This document shows positions 46,323-58,244 of a stretch of DNA of 64,000 nt, in pieces. The DNA is from Callorhinus ursinus. Its lineage: Eukaryota > Chordata > Mammalia > Carnivora > Otariidae. A model generated the notes under the pieces. The model saw only the letters and a list, made by a program, of their open reading frames with translations, searched no databases and was not told where the DNA came from. The stretch covers positions 26,803,861-26,867,860 of the forward strand of contig NW_020312817.1 in assembly GCF_003265705.1 (NCBI RefSeq). The letters run 5' to 3'. The number at the start of each line of letters is the position of its first letter. The first letter of the stretch is position 1. A program made the position numbers and the translations under genes.

Positions 46323-47294
46323 GTACGTATTGAGAATATTTCATCTTATACTTGTTTCGGGTATTGTATCTCTTTTCATGAGCAACATATAGATTCATTT
46401 TTTTATTACCTTATAGTGTAAAGCTACTTGATTGCAAACTTCTTAGCATGATGTAAGTAAAAACTTTTATAGAGTGGCTTCTATCAATAAGTGAAATTGA
46501 AATTAGGAAGAATTTTAAGTGTGAATTTTTTAAAAATTAGAAATTACTAACCAAATAACTTGCAGTTTGTTAAATTAAGAAAAAAGTCAGTCTTTTAAGT
46601 AAGGTACCACAGTTTATAGTTGTACATCTCTAATGTTTTATAGATGAAGAATTTCACATCAAATTTTGTATTAGGGAACCAGTAAGGTTTATTTATTCAC
46701 ATTTTCTTAAGAAGTGAAATATAAAATTTTTCTGTGACAAATACATCAGTGTAAAATTTCTATATTGTTGCTTAACTTTTCTGCCTGTTTGAAAAATAAT
46801 ATCTGTGTTAATTTTTTTCAAATAATAAAACTTTGTAAATTGTGACAAAATTCATTCCAGTCTATTTTTACTTAATTCTTTGGGTAAGGGAAACAATCAT
46901 CATATCCTTTTTTTTTAGTTAGATGATTTAAAGTGCAGTTATGTACCCACATCACTGACTTTCTATCCATTTCCTTTCTTCTTCATACATTGCTAACGTG
47001 TAAGATGATGTTGCTTAGTCATAGAGCAACTTCTTACTGTCACCAACAATAGAGGTATATCATGTAAGAAGAGATCCAAAAATATGCTTTACTGAATGCT
47101 ATGATAAATACCTCAGTTTCGTATAGATAGATAGATATACACATACATACATGTACACACACACACATAAAACTGTTACATATCCATCGTTCAGTGGTTT
47201 CAGGAGAAATGACTTTGAAGCTTCTGTTTTAATTATTATTGGTTTTTAAGGATATACTTTTAAAAAAATTGTGTAATCTTTTTATTTAAACTAG
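46323..47294 (+). other. BIRC6: BIRC6 intron 24
   Basis: 972 bp; a compound GATA/CATA/CA microsatellite at 47121-47169, otherwise AT-rich unique sequence. Confidence 0.85.
47121..47169. repeat. Compound (GATA)n/(CATA)n/(CA)n microsatellite
   Basis: TATAGATAGATAGATATACA then CATACATACATG then ACACACACACACA. Confidence 0.9.
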
Positions 47295-47470
47295 GAGCAA
47301 GTGGATTACATCTTACCAAACATGAGAACTTTCATGGTGGGTTAGATGCCATATCAGTTGGGGATGGATTATTTACCATACTGACAACCCTCAGTAAAAA
47401 AGCTTCTACAGTCCATATGATGCTGCAGCCAATTTTAACCTATATGGCCTGTGGATATATGGGCAGACAA
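47295..47470 (+). CDS. BIRC6: BIRC6 exon e25
   Basis: Acceptor actag|gagc, donor agacaa|gtaagt; 176 nt, phase 1 in, 0 out. Codes ASGLHLTKHENFHGGLDAIS and on to TILTTLSKKASTVHMMLQPI. Confidence 0.97.
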
Positions 47471-48138
47471 GTAAGTTCAATCCAGCAAATATTTCAGTAA
47501 TGTAAATAGTTTCTAGCAGTGGGAATAGAGAATTATTTATAGAACAGGGAACAGAGGACTCATATCATATACTGGAAAAAGAGCAGCGGCATGAGGTGTG
47601 AGAACTATAGACTATTCCTAGAAGTTAGAATGTAAAGTTTTCTAGAGTTGGTATTGTCAGAAATGACCACAGTGATATAAGAATAAAACATTTAACATAT
47701 TCTTAAATTTTAGATTTTTCCCCCATTGTCTCAAGAAATAGTTCTTTCTTTTCCCCTAGAAATAGCATAGTTGAATAGCAAAATGTTCTCTGTAGATGTT
47801 ACATATGAAAATTTAATGGAACTTTTTTTCAAGTTATGTTGCATGTTTAGTTTCCTTTCAGCTGAAAGGGATTTGGGTAATTTTAAAAGTAAAAGAGGTT
47901 AGAATATTACTGCTTTTTCTCTTTCCTTATAAAATGAAATTGTAGGAACCAGTGTGATTATTTTAACTTCTAGTCCATTTACCGTTTTTTCAAATATAGG
48001 TTTTAAAACATACTTTTTTAAGTATTTTGTCAGTGTAAAATTATCATTTTCTTAAAAACTTTATTGCTTATATGTGTGATATATATATGCATATATTTTT
48101 CCATGAGTAGATAGATATTTTAGAAGGATCCATTTTTA

Positions 48139-48306
48139 TTTTTATTATTATTTTTAAAGATTTTATTTATTTTTTTGAGAGAAAGAGAGAGCAGGAGCGG
48201 GAGGAGATGGAGAATCAGGCTCCCTGCAGGGCTCGATCCAGGACCCTGGGATCATGACCTGAGCCAAAGGCAGATGCTTAACTGACTGAGCCACCCAGGT
48301 GCCCTG
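48139..48306 (-). repeat. CAN-SINE, antisense, perfect 17-bp target duplication
   Basis: AGAAGGATCCATTTTTA at 48122-48138 and 48307-48323. The copy is internally shortened around the GCTGAGCAGGGAGCC region. Confidence 0.95.
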
Positions 48307-48618
48307 AGAAGGATCCATTTTTAAATGAAATTAGTGTCTAATGGAAAACAAAATCAATGCCCATTTAAGGTCAAAAATGATAGTAGTAGGTATAGACAGA
48401 TGCTTTAAAAAAATACTCTGAGTTCAGAGAGGAGACTACACTTCCTTTCTAATTCAGGTAAAATTTCTTATGTATTTTGGGAGATATGTTATATTTAGTG
48501 ATTTAGATTAAGGCTGCCATTTTAGAATAATTAACTATAAAAGAATATTATATTTAATAAGTTTAATTTTTCTGATTCACAGGAAATTCATAATTAAGAT
48601 TTTAAAGTCACAATACAC

Positions 48619-48654
48619 TTTTTTCTTTCTTTCTTTCTTTCTTTCTTTCTTTTT
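48619..48654 (+). repeat. BIRC6: (TTTC)n microsatellite forming the e26 acceptor tract
   Basis: About eight TTTC units followed by TTTT and aaag|ggct. The whole polypyrimidine tract of exon e26 is this repeat. Confidence 0.95.
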
Positions 48655-48658
48655 AAAG

Positions 48659-48755
48659 GGCTCTCTTGCTACCTGCCAATTATCTGAACCATTGTTGTGG
48701 TTTATTTTGAGAGTACTGGATACTAGTGATGCCTTGAAAGCATTCCATGATATGG
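48659..48755 (+). CDS. BIRC6: BIRC6 exon e26
   Basis: Acceptor (TTTC)n then aaag|ggct, donor tatgg|gtaaga; 97 nt, phase 0 in, 1 out. Codes GSLATCQLSEPLLWFILRVL and on to DALKAFHDM. Skipping it would shift the frame. Confidence 0.96.
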
Positions 48756-48894
48756 GTAAGATAAATTCCAGAAATTGTCATTTAGTATAATCATTTGACA
48801 GTGTATGATCTCATTTTTGTGGTGTTCTGCAAAAGGTGACTCAGTGTCAAACTATCTTAAGGTAATTTTCATTTGGTGTTCTTTGTAAATTTAG

Positions 48895-49089
48895 GTGGCG
48901 TTCAGCTGATTTGCAACAATATGGTTACTAGTACAAGGGCTATTGTAAACACTGCAAGAAGTATGGTATCAACTATTATGAAATTTCTTGACTCTGGTCC
49001 GAATAAAGCTGTTGATAGCACTTTGAAAACAAGAATACTAGCTTCTGAGCCTGACAATGCAGAAGGGATCCATAACTTTGCACCCCTGG
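48895..49089 (+). CDS. BIRC6: BIRC6 exon e27
   Basis: Acceptor atttag|gtgg, donor cctgg|gtaaga; 195 nt, phase 1 in, 1 out. Codes GVQLICNNMVTSTRAIVNTA and on to KFLDSGPNKAVDSTLKTRIL. Only 139 bp of intron separate it from e26. Confidence 0.97.
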
Positions 49090-49933
49090 GTAAGAAAAGA
49101 ATTATTAAATCATATTGGTTTGGGTTTATATAGTTTATTAGCTGGTATGAAGCAGAAATAGTTGTTGAAGTAAGTTGATCATGTTACAGTAACACCAATT
49201 ACAAACAATTGATTTTAAAGGTAGCCGTTTTTGAAACTATCTGTTGATGAGAGGGAAGTTTTTAATGGTTTTTTAGCAATCACATTTGTTTTTATTTCTG
49301 AGTTAAATAGTAAAACAATTTGTGAAACTAAATAGCAAATTCTTAGGTCAGTTTTCATTGTAAATGTTAATCAGTTTAAAGGACTTTTTCTTTCTTATTT
49401 TGCATGATTTTTTTAAAGTAGCTTCAGATTTAAATATATAAATATATATTATATATACAAATTTATTTTATAATATATATTATAAAATTATATATTGTAT
49501 ATATAAATATATACTTCTTTTCCCAGCTTACATAGTTTCTTTTTATATATTTCTTTCATATTTCTAACTCAAGAATAGTGACAACTAAAATAAAGGTGAT
49601 TATTTTCAAGTTGAAGTTTGTCTTGAACGTAGTATTTTTACTTAAATTATTTGAGAGTTGTGCTAGATTTGTTGTTACTACTACTTTAGTTTTCATTCGA
49701 CATGTGAGTACAAAGAAATTAGACAATAATAAACTTGCCACCTTGCAAGTTGACTAGATGTCCTGATGTTTTGTAAATACTGTGACAAATCATGCTATAT
49801 GTACTAACAAGCACATTCGTAGCATATGTCACCGTTTTAGCTAATTTTTCTAGTTATTATGATTTGAATAGTTCTTGATGTTTATTTGGTTTCTTTTACA
49901 AAGTTCTTTTTATATTTAAAATCTTTGCTGTAG
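49090..49933 (+). other. BIRC6: BIRC6 intron 27
   Basis: 844 bp with an extremely AT-rich, partly palindromic stretch at 49430-49515 (ATATAT/TATATT elements); no SINE or L1 recognised. Confidence 0.85.
49430..49515. repeat. AT-rich low-complexity stretch
   Basis: Nearly pure A/T with many TATATA/AATATATATT elements that could fold back. Confidence 0.9.
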
Positions 49934-50134
49934 GTACAATTACTTCTAGCAGTCCTACTGCCCAACCAGCTGAGGTGCTTTTACAGGCCACGCCACCGCA
50001 TAGAAGAGCTCGCTCTGCTGCTTGGTCCTACATCTTTCTGCCGGAGGAGGCTTGGTGCGACCTTACCATTCACCTTCCTGCAGCAGTACTTCTGAAAGAG
50101 ATACATATCCAACCTCACCTTGCATCTCTTGCAA
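49934..50134 (+). CDS. BIRC6: BIRC6 exon e28: first half of beta-sandwich 2
   Basis: Acceptor ctgtag|gtac, donor tgcaa|gtgagt; 201 nt, phase 1 in, 1 out. Codes TITSSSPTAQPAEVLLQATP, then RARSAAWSYIFLPEEAWCDL and LPAAVLLKEIHIQPH. The W-x(7)-W spacing and the following strand pattern resemble discoidin-like jelly rolls. Confidence 0.97.
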
Positions 50135-51254
50135 GTGAGTCATATTTTTTGTAAAGAAGTATAATGAAAATAAACTGTAAACGAGAAACAGTTAAAAATA
50201 AGAAAAATATTTAGCAAACAGGGATACACTTAGGTACGATTCTCCAATTGCTTAATTTTGTAGTTTTCTTGTATAATATTCAACATTACCACTGAATCAT
50301 TTCCCATGAAATGAATTGTCATGGCTATTCCCCTCAAACAAATAGAATGTTGCATGAAATCCAGACAAATATATTTCAGTTATATATAATTTGGCCTTGC
50401 CTTTCCTCCCAAATTAAGCTGTAGCGTTGAGATGAGTTAGTTTATACCCCCGTAGATAGCAGTATTATTTTCTCCATCCCTGTCCTCAGTGCTAGTCCTG
50501 TAATGTGAAATTAAATCTTTTAGATTTATTTGTCTTTCCCCCTTCCCATTATAAGATAATTACATGTAAGGAATATTTTATTGTAATATTTTGGATATTT
50601 GAGTGTGAATTTTTTAATTTGTACTATTTTGAGTATCACTCATTTTGATATGTTTTTGTCACTTTGCAAGTTAAATAATTTAAAAGAATTTCTAGAAAAC
50701 AAGTTTTACAGTAAGAGGAGCAACAACTCTTTCAGGTATTCATAAAGAAATGTGAAATACTATTTTGCATTTTTTATCCCCAAATTCTTTCAGTATAAAC
50801 ATAGTGATTTTTACAGAATTGTTGAGATTGTCACATTCATTTTTGTTGCTGATTAATTCTCATTGTTGTCAAATGTCAATAATTGGATGAAGAGCTGTGG
50901 GAAACTTTGTAGATCCGTGGCATATGTGGAAGAATAAATTTTCCACTTGCAAGATTAGACTACTGTTACTCCCTGGAATTCACACCTCTTAGATAAAAAC
51001 AGATATAATGGCAGAAGGAAAATGCATGAATTCAGTGTTTTTGCCAATCAAAAACAACTGTATTGTAAAATATAAGTCAGTATAAGATGTAGAGGAAAAT
51101 CTAAGATGAGGAAGAAATTGCTTTTATTTAGAAGGAGTAAGAGTGGTCCTTGTAAATGGTGGCTTTGCAGTGGGGCTGGAATTTGCACATGGGAACTGAG
51201 ATGGAAAGAATGTTACAAGGATGAACTCTGTTCATTATAAAAAATGACTAGGTT

Positions 51255-51475
51255 TGGGGCACCTGGGTGGCTCAGTCAGTTAAGCATCCAACTCTTGATT
51301 TTGGCTTAGGTCACGATCTCAGGGTCATGAGATTGAGCCCTGCGTCAGGTTCCACGCTGGGCTTGGAGTCTGCTTAGGATTCTCTCTCCCTCTTTTCATC
51401 CACCCCCGATGCCCCCATTCCTATGCCCCCACCCCGACCCCACCCTACTCAGGCACACACACTTGATATTAAAAA
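51255..51475 (+). repeat. CAN-SINE, older type, sense
   Basis: GGGGCACCTGGGTGGCTCAG head and a long C-rich 3' part (CCCCCACCCCGACCCCACCC). AAAAATGACTAGGTT (51240-51254) against AAAAATCACTAGGTT (51476-51490). Confidence 0.94.
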
Positions 51476-51594
51476 AAAAATCACTAGGTTAGGTGTTCCC
51501 TACTATAAGTGTGCTCAGTAAAACATTTTGGTTTTATTATTGGATTGGAGCAGAAATTGAAGATACATTTTGTTCCATTGGAAATAACATAGTC

Positions 51595-51795
51595 TTTAGA
51601 ATCAAATATGGGCTGATTATAGAATGTGCCATTTGTTCATGTAAGAATTTGGATTACTTGATCTCTTAGACTTTTGTCAGTTTGTGTAAAATGTGGATAA
51701 TACTTTTCTCAAAAGTGAAGATTAAATTTCAAAATTGATATGACTTTGCTAATTCTCAGTGTAAACCTAGCATGTAATTGGCATATAGTAAAAGT
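51595..51795 (-). repeat. MIR remnant, antisense
   Basis: TTTGTGTAAAATGTGGATAA, then AATTGGCATATAGTAAA at the end; the antisense MIR order. Diverged. Confidence 0.55.
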
Positions 51796-52216
51796 TACTT
51801 CCAATTATTATCATTAAATTTAAAATCAAAGTTCAAAGGTCATTTTAGTTGATAGATATATTTCTTATCTGGGCTTCCATGTTATGTTAGAAATAATTTT
51901 CCCATATTACTTCATTGAGCCTACCTAAATTTTAGCAGAAAATGATTTAAAATAAAATCTTCTTGACGTTTCATTAAATTTTGAAAGGGAAATAAAATAT
52001 TGAGGCAAAAGCAGTTTTTAAACTCAGCTGTATTAAAAATGATTGCAATATGGTAGTACTGAAATAATGTAGAAAAGCACTTTTTTTTTTTATATTCTTC
52101 TTTCCCAAATGACTTAACAGTAGTAAACCAGGGCATATTAATAAGATGTCCCACATTGTTGGTGATAATTCTGAGTAAAGTAGGAATAATAGAGCAATTA
52201 CCAATTTGGCAATTTT

Positions 52217-52409
52217 CTTTTTTTTTTTCTTTAAGATTTTATTTCTTTATTTGACAGAGCATGAGTGAGCATGAGCAGGGTGGACAGGCAGAGGGAGAGG
52301 GAGAAGCAGGCTCCCTGCTGAGCTGGGAGCCCAACATGGGTCTCAATCCCAGGACCCTGGGATCATGACCTGAGCCAAAACACTTAATGACTGAGCCACC
52401 CAGGCACCC
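52217..52409 (-). repeat. CAN-SINE, antisense
   Basis: T-run, GAGAGGG stretch, reverse of GGGTGCCTGGGTGGCTCAGT. TGGCAATTTT (52207-52216) against TGGCGATTTT (52410-52419). Confidence 0.95.
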
Positions 52410-52724
52410 TGGCGATTTTTTTTCTTGTAGAGACTCAAGAGTGTATATGTGGATTACATATATTCACTTATCTTTTTTTAGGTGAATCTTAGAATTTTTA
52501 AAATACTCTTTGTTATTTTGTAGGTCTCATATTTTATGTTGGAAAATAGTTCCAAAATCAGTTATTTTGAAAGTCATTGACAAAGTATGATGTGGCATAT
52601 ACATTTTCTTTTGCAAATTCATAATGAATATAACTAAAAGCTGCTATTTTACTAGGATTTCCACTAAACCATGAAGTCCAGTTCACATTTTCTTGAGTAA
52701 CCTTTCAATATGCTTTTCCTACAG

Positions 52725-53004
52725 CCTGCCCATCCTCAGTGTCTGTTGAAGTGAGTGCAGATGGGGTAAACATGCTACCTTTGTCCACTCCTGTTGTCAC
52801 AAGTGGTCTCACCTACATAAAAATTCAGCTGGTAAAAGCTGAAGTAGCTTCTGCTGTCTGCCTTAGACTTCATCGCCCACGAGATGCCAGCACATTAGGC
52901 CTTTCACAGATTAAATTACTGGGCCTCACTGCTTTTGGTACCACTTCTTCAGCAACAGTTAATAATCCCTTTCTTCCATCTGAAGATCAGGTATCCAAAA
53001 CGAG
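52725..53004 (+). CDS. BIRC6: BIRC6 exon e29: end of beta-sandwich 2
   Basis: Acceptor cctacag|cctg, donor acgag|gtatgt; 280 nt, phase 1 in, 2 out. Codes CPSSVSVEVSADGVNMLPLS, TYIKIQLVKAEVASAVCLRL, then RPRDASTLGLSQIKLLGLTA. The V-S-V-E-V-S-A-D-G and L-S-Q-I-K-L-L-G strands are typical of discoidin-like folds. Confidence 0.97.
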
Positions 53005-53850
53005 GTATGTTATGTATCTCAATTTTAAAAAAAGCTTTCTGAGTTTTTTATGAAATTATTTATTCTGTGGCTTCTTTTTTAGGGCTAGGAAGGTCTTTGC
53101 TCCATAGGTAATTTATGTAATCCCATAATTTTATCAGGTACAGTAGAGACACTGATTCTGTAGAACCAGAACTTAAGGCTGGTTAAAATTGAGATTTATG
53201 TGTGTTTAATTCTTGAGATAATCTACAATGTGGTATATGTAGGTATGGGTTTCTGGATCACAGTCTGATTTCCAAGTGTCTGTCACTAGGATACATCTGA
53301 GCCATACAAATTGACCATATGGACAGAGACCTAGTCTTAATATGGTAATTCCTAAATGCCAATTAGTAGAAGGGTTAGATTGGAATCATACAGATTAACC
53401 AAGTAAACCAAGACCTGAATATATCCTTTAATTCACTTTCATTTGGTAAAGTTTGATAGTTGATAATAATATAGACTGGTTTGTTAAAAGTTTTGCCTGA
53501 GAAGAAAATTTAGGGTTTCTGTTTTATTCTCAAGCTGCCAAGACTTTATAGTTTTGCACAGCTATAATTTTATGCAGTTTATATTTAAACATATAAATAT
53601 ATGTATATGTAAAAACATTTTCTGACTAAAAAAAAAAGACAAGCATGTAGTTCTTAAACGCGATTAGTATTATTTGTTGTGTTATGGAGGAAACTCAATG
53701 TGTTTAATTCCTTATTGATCTTACAGCATCTTTTTTTCTTACACAGATCGGTGTTATTTATGAAACACAACATGCTGATTTGTTTTACCCCAGAAATAAT
53801 TTGAGCTATTTAAATTTGCCACATAAACCATTTTGTGTTGTATATTTCAG
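53005..53850 (+). other. BIRC6: BIRC6 intron 29
   Basis: 846 bp of AT-rich sequence with no repeat recognised. Confidence 0.85.
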
Positions 53851-54107
53851 TATCGGATGGTTACGGTTATTACATCATTGCCTTACTCACATCAGTGATC
53901 TGGAAGGAATGATGGCCAGTGCAGCTGCACCTACTGCTAACCTGCTACAGACTTGTGCTGCCTTATTGATGTCCCCATACTGTGGAATGCATTCACCCAA
54001 CATTGAGGTTGTGCTTGTAAAGATAGGACTGCAGTCCACTAGAATTGGCCTGAAGCTTATAGACATTCTTCTGAGAAACTGTGCAGCATCAGGCAGTGAT
54101 CCTACAG
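53851..54107 (+). CDS. BIRC6: BIRC6 exon e30
   Basis: Acceptor atttcag|tatc, donor tacag|gtgaca; 257 nt, phase 2 in, 1 out. Codes IGWLRLLHHCLTHISDLEGM, TANLLQTCAALLMSPYCGMH and RIGLKLIDILLRNCAASGSD. Helical repeats resume after the beta-sandwich. Confidence 0.97.
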
Positions 54108-54357
54108 GTGACAGTTAACTTTGATAGTTTAAGTTTTACCTAGCTGCAAAATAATGACAGTTGAATTATGTGATCTCTATGACTAAACTGTTTCTGAAAT
54201 TAATTTCCATTTTAGCTTCAATGTTTTAGGGGTTGGTTTATTATTTTTGTTGTAATTTATAGAAGAATTATTTTTAATTAACAATTTAAAATTAAATTGA
54301 GCAAATTTTATCCCATTTGCTAATTGAGCAAACTTTCTTTTGGTTCCTTATTGCAAG

Positions 54358-54466
54358 ATTTGAACAGCCCTTTACTTTTTGGAAGACTGAATGGACTCTC
54401 TTCTGATTCTACAATAGATATTCTTTACCAGCTTGGAACAACTCAGGATCCTGGAACAAAGGACAG
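54358..54466 (+). CDS. BIRC6: BIRC6 exon e31
   Basis: Acceptor ttgcaag|attt, donor gacag|gtatat; 109 nt, phase 1 in, 2 out. Codes LNSPLLFGRLNGLSSDSTID and on to QLGTTQDPGTKD. Confidence 0.97.
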
Positions 54467-56895
54467 GTATATGTTGATCTTGTTTTTTGTTTAAGAACTC
54501 AAATACACACAGTCACATGGTAGTGAATGTTACTTGTCATATTTTCTCCTTAGAGTGTTTCATAAAAGTTAAGACTGTTGATTATATTGCATGTTTACCT
54601 GTATGCTTTACATGATACAACTTTTAGGGATTTTTGTGAACATTTAACATAAATTTTTATATATTTGGACCTATTTTAAGCAAATTTGAACTCAAATAGA
54701 ATTTTTAATCAATATTTTTGATTGGAATGGAATAAAATATTACATATTTTTACGTGAACCATGTGATGAGATCTTTATAAATTGTAATGGGTCTCATAAT
54801 CATACTATCTAAGGTAGTATTTACTGTTTCTGAATATAGGACTGTTGTGTCCATATTAGGCACATAGACTATTTTGAAATGATAATAGTGTTTGTTTTGA
54901 TTACTTATTATTTATAATATTCATTGACAGCTTTTCATTAGACGCTCTACCTTTTTTCTCTTTCCTACCACAAAGTAAAACGCTAATCATACCAAGTAAA
55001 TAACATCTGAACATTTCACCTAGATATTTAGTGATGTTTTATAAAGGTAATTTTTACATGAGTTTTGCTAGTGTAGTTCTTCCTTGATGCCTTCTACCTC
55101 CAAATTGGTAAGAACACCAAGTATTTTTGAAACATGCTTTTATTGGTAAATTTTTGAGTGGTGATTTGGCATTCTCTTGTTTTATATATATCATTTATAT
55201 CAGAAGAACATTTATAGAGTATATGATTCTATAGACAGTCTTTTGTTTTCTGAGTTATGTTATCCTTTAATATTTTGATTAATATTTGAGAAAATCTTTT
55301 GATATTTTATTAATTTTTTTATAAATTAACAAATCATTAATTTTTGTGGGTACTTAACTCATAAGTATTTACTGAGTAGCTGCTGTATGCCTGGCACTGT
55401 GCCAGATACTAGAGTGTCCAACAAGTTCATTGAATCCAGCTTTTATCTTGGTTTGAGGAGAAAGGGTACTGTCATTCACAAGGGAAGATTTATATAGGTC
55501 AGACTTGGGAGTATATAGTAGTGTCAGGCATGGAAGGTGCCTGGTAAATATTGATACTTTAACCACTGATAATGTAATGGCTTTTACTTATTGTAGGCTA
55601 GTTGCTTTCATATTTTTTGATTAAAAATGTTTAAATGACATTTAACCAAGTAAATTTATTTTCAGCATGATAACTTCACAATATTAAATAAGCTGACTTC
55701 CATTAAGCTTCTTCCTTTACATGAATTATATTTTTATTTAAAAATAGGTTGGAATTTTTTAAAAAATATTTTTTGATAAAAGAAATTTTTGCCAAGTTTG
55801 AATCATAATGGTTAATAGGGTTAAAAAGAATATAAAAAATGAGTTTTAAATATTTTTCTGGAACAGTTTTCTTAAAATCTCTTAAAATTACTTGATTCTT
55901 TAATAGTTTTATGGTTTTTATCATAAGAAAATTACCCTAAACAAAGTTGTTTTTACTGCATAATACTTTTTAAAACATAACTGTCTTAGAACTCACATAA
56001 TAACAAGATGGTTGGCTTCTATGGACTGAGAAAATCTTACTACTCCATAATTTCCTCATCTCTCTTCTCTTTTTCTGAGTTCTCTTAATTTCCTGTAGTA
56101 TGAAATTTAAAGGGTCTTGTCCTTCAGGGCAGAGAGGAGGATTGAGTAGATTTATATACCTTCCTACCCCCATTTCTTTTACCGTGAAACAAAGAATCTT
56201 ATGATCTAGAAATTTGAAGGCAAACAAAAATATAAACACCATGTTTTAAGAACTCAATTATAAATCTTATCCCATTTTCTGTATTTTATATAAACTCCAA
56301 AGCCTTGCTGGTTTAAAAAGTCTTGTTCTTGGTCAGTAACGCCTTGCTCCAGGGTATTGAGGGTAGGGTAGCACTTGAAAAAAAGTATATATTTTGGGGC
56401 TATATTCTGTTTTCAGCGTGAAGGGGGGTGGGTGACTGCTACTAGTATTTAATGGTTGGGGACCAGAGGTATAACACATGTGCTATATTACATGAGGTTC
56501 TGCACAATGAAGAATTAGTACCAGGTTACTGCTCTAGGTTGTGTGGATTTGTTACAAGATAAAATTTACAAGAGATAGTGAATTTGTTAAGCTTTGTATC
56601 CTGTAATTTCAGATAGTGATAGGTTTTTTTTAATGAGTTAAATTAATATTTGCAAAATTATAGTTATGTTATTTCAAACATTTTCATTAGTTAAGAATAG
56701 TAAGGTTATGGGAAAACTAGAACTACTATATTCTTTCTGCTTATATAAATTCCTTTTTCTTCCTATTTTAGATTAAATTTACTGAAAACAGTATGTTATT
56801 CTCGTATATATGTTGCTTACATGTAATGGTGATATTTATCCATATTAAATATCAGTTGTGGTATAATTGGTTATCTGAATTCATTTTCTTTTAAG
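54467..56895 (+). other. BIRC6: BIRC6 intron 31
   Basis: 2.4 kb, no SINE or L1 that I recognise. A short ancient repeat scrap (GTATGCCTGGCACTGTGCCAGATACT, about 55385-55412) is MIR-like. The minus-strand frames here show no recognisable protein. Confidence 0.75.
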
Positions 56896-57117
56896 AATCC
56901 AGGCCTTGTTAAAATGGGTCAGTGATTCTGCAAGAGTGGCTGCTATGAGGAGAAGTGGCAGGATGAGCTACATGTGCCCTAACTCTTCAGCAGTAGAGTA
57001 TGGTCTTCTCATGCCATCTCCTTCTCATCTTCACTGTGTGGCAGCAATTCTGTGGCATAGTTACGAACTGCTTGTAGAGTATGATTTACCAGCGCTGCTG
57101 GACCGAGAGCTCTTTGA
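56896..57117 (+). CDS. BIRC6: BIRC6 exon e32
   Basis: Acceptor tttaag|aatc, donor tttga|gtaagt (consensus); 222 nt, phase 2 in, 2 out. Codes IQALLKWVSDSARVAAMRRS, NSSAVEYGLLMPSPSHLHCV and LVEYDLPALLDRELF. Multiple of three. Confidence 0.98.
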
Positions 57118-58244
57118 GTAAGTATGATTTTTGAAATCCTTTTTTTTCCCCAGTACTAGATCTTTATAGGTTTTCACTTGATGAAACAGTATTTTATATG
57201 CCTATTTGGACAATAATAATACTTTGAAAGTAGTTAAATTTAGTCAGGTTTAATTTTGAAATAAGTGTCATACAAATTTAATTAATTTATATTCATGTCA
57301 TTGCATGCTTTTCCCATCTAAAATCAGAGTGTTTAATGTATATGTTCCTCCAGTTCGTAGTGTTTATTCTTTTTTGCAAATTTACCCACCAGAATTTTTT
57401 TTTAATAGGCTCCATGCCCAGCGTGGAGCCCAGTGCGAGGCTTGAACTCATGACCTTGAGATCAAAACCTGAGCTGAGATCAAATGTCAGACGCTTAACT
57501 GACTGAGCCACGCAGCCCCCACCCCACCAGATTTTTTTTTTTATCTTTAATGTACAACTAGGGAGAAAAAGTATAGCTGGAAATTTTGAAAGAGTTACTA
57601 CTTCGGAGAGTTTTTATGCTTAGTTGTTTTTACTACTTTCTAGATATCTGATACAGTTGTTCTCCTCAGCTAAGGCTTTGCTGAACTTACTGCCTGATAA
57701 CTGCTAAGTCTGTAAAAGAATATTGTACTTATTTCTGAGGCATTCCATGACTCTTAAAAGGTTGGCCTTTTGTCCTTCAGTCTGTCATTTTCATATTTGG
57801 CCTTCTCAGTTGGCATAACCCATGACTTAATAGTGAAACTCCCTAATAGTTTCTGATTTGCAAACGTGAAGTTTAAGCCATCAATCATGTCAAATTCAAT
57901 CTAAACGTTTCTTTTTGTATAATTTTTCAGTGTTTCTTTATGTGACTTTTTTTGAGGTCACACAGACAATGGTAGATCCATTTTAATATAGGTCTCTTGA
58001 TTTTCTGTACTCATTTTACAAGTCTGATCTAACTTTGTCTACCTAAATACTTAAATAATATATATCACAAGCAGTCTTCCTGAAATCAATTGACAAAATA
58101 GTGTTTTGTCAAATAAAATGTATAATCTTACAGATTTTATAATTTTATAGAGTATAGGTTGATTTCTAATAGAAGTATTAGAAACAATGAGGTCTTTCTA
58201 AAGATACATACATAATGTTAACCTGGCATCTTTTATTCTCCTAG
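57118..58244 (+). other. BIRC6: BIRC6 intron 32
   Basis: 1.1 kb; a truncated old antisense SINE (57394-57522), the rest unique and AT-rich. Confidence 0.85.
57394..57522 (-). repeat. CAN-SINE, old, 3'-truncated, antisense
   Basis: About 129 bp: T-run, GGAGCCCAGTGCGAGGCTTG, then the reverse of the head ending GACTGAGCCACGCAGCCCCC. CCCACCAGA flanks it at 57385 and 57523. Confidence 0.88.

Larger units (their letters stand above)
47471..48658 (+). other. BIRC6: BIRC6 intron 25
   Basis: 1.2 kb; an antisense CAN-SINE (48139-48306) and, at the 3' end, a (TTTC)n microsatellite that forms the acceptor tract of e26. Confidence 0.85.
50135..52724 (+). other. BIRC6: BIRC6 intron 28
   Basis: 2.6 kb: sense SINE (51255-51475), antisense MIR-like text (51595-51795), antisense SINE (52217-52409). 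50140-51230 shows nothing I recognise. Confidence 0.8.

Noticed and set aside
55369..56242. Minus-strand frames of 65-90 codons in intron 31
   Set aside because: No recognisable motif, no splice context, AT-rich composition; chance frames.
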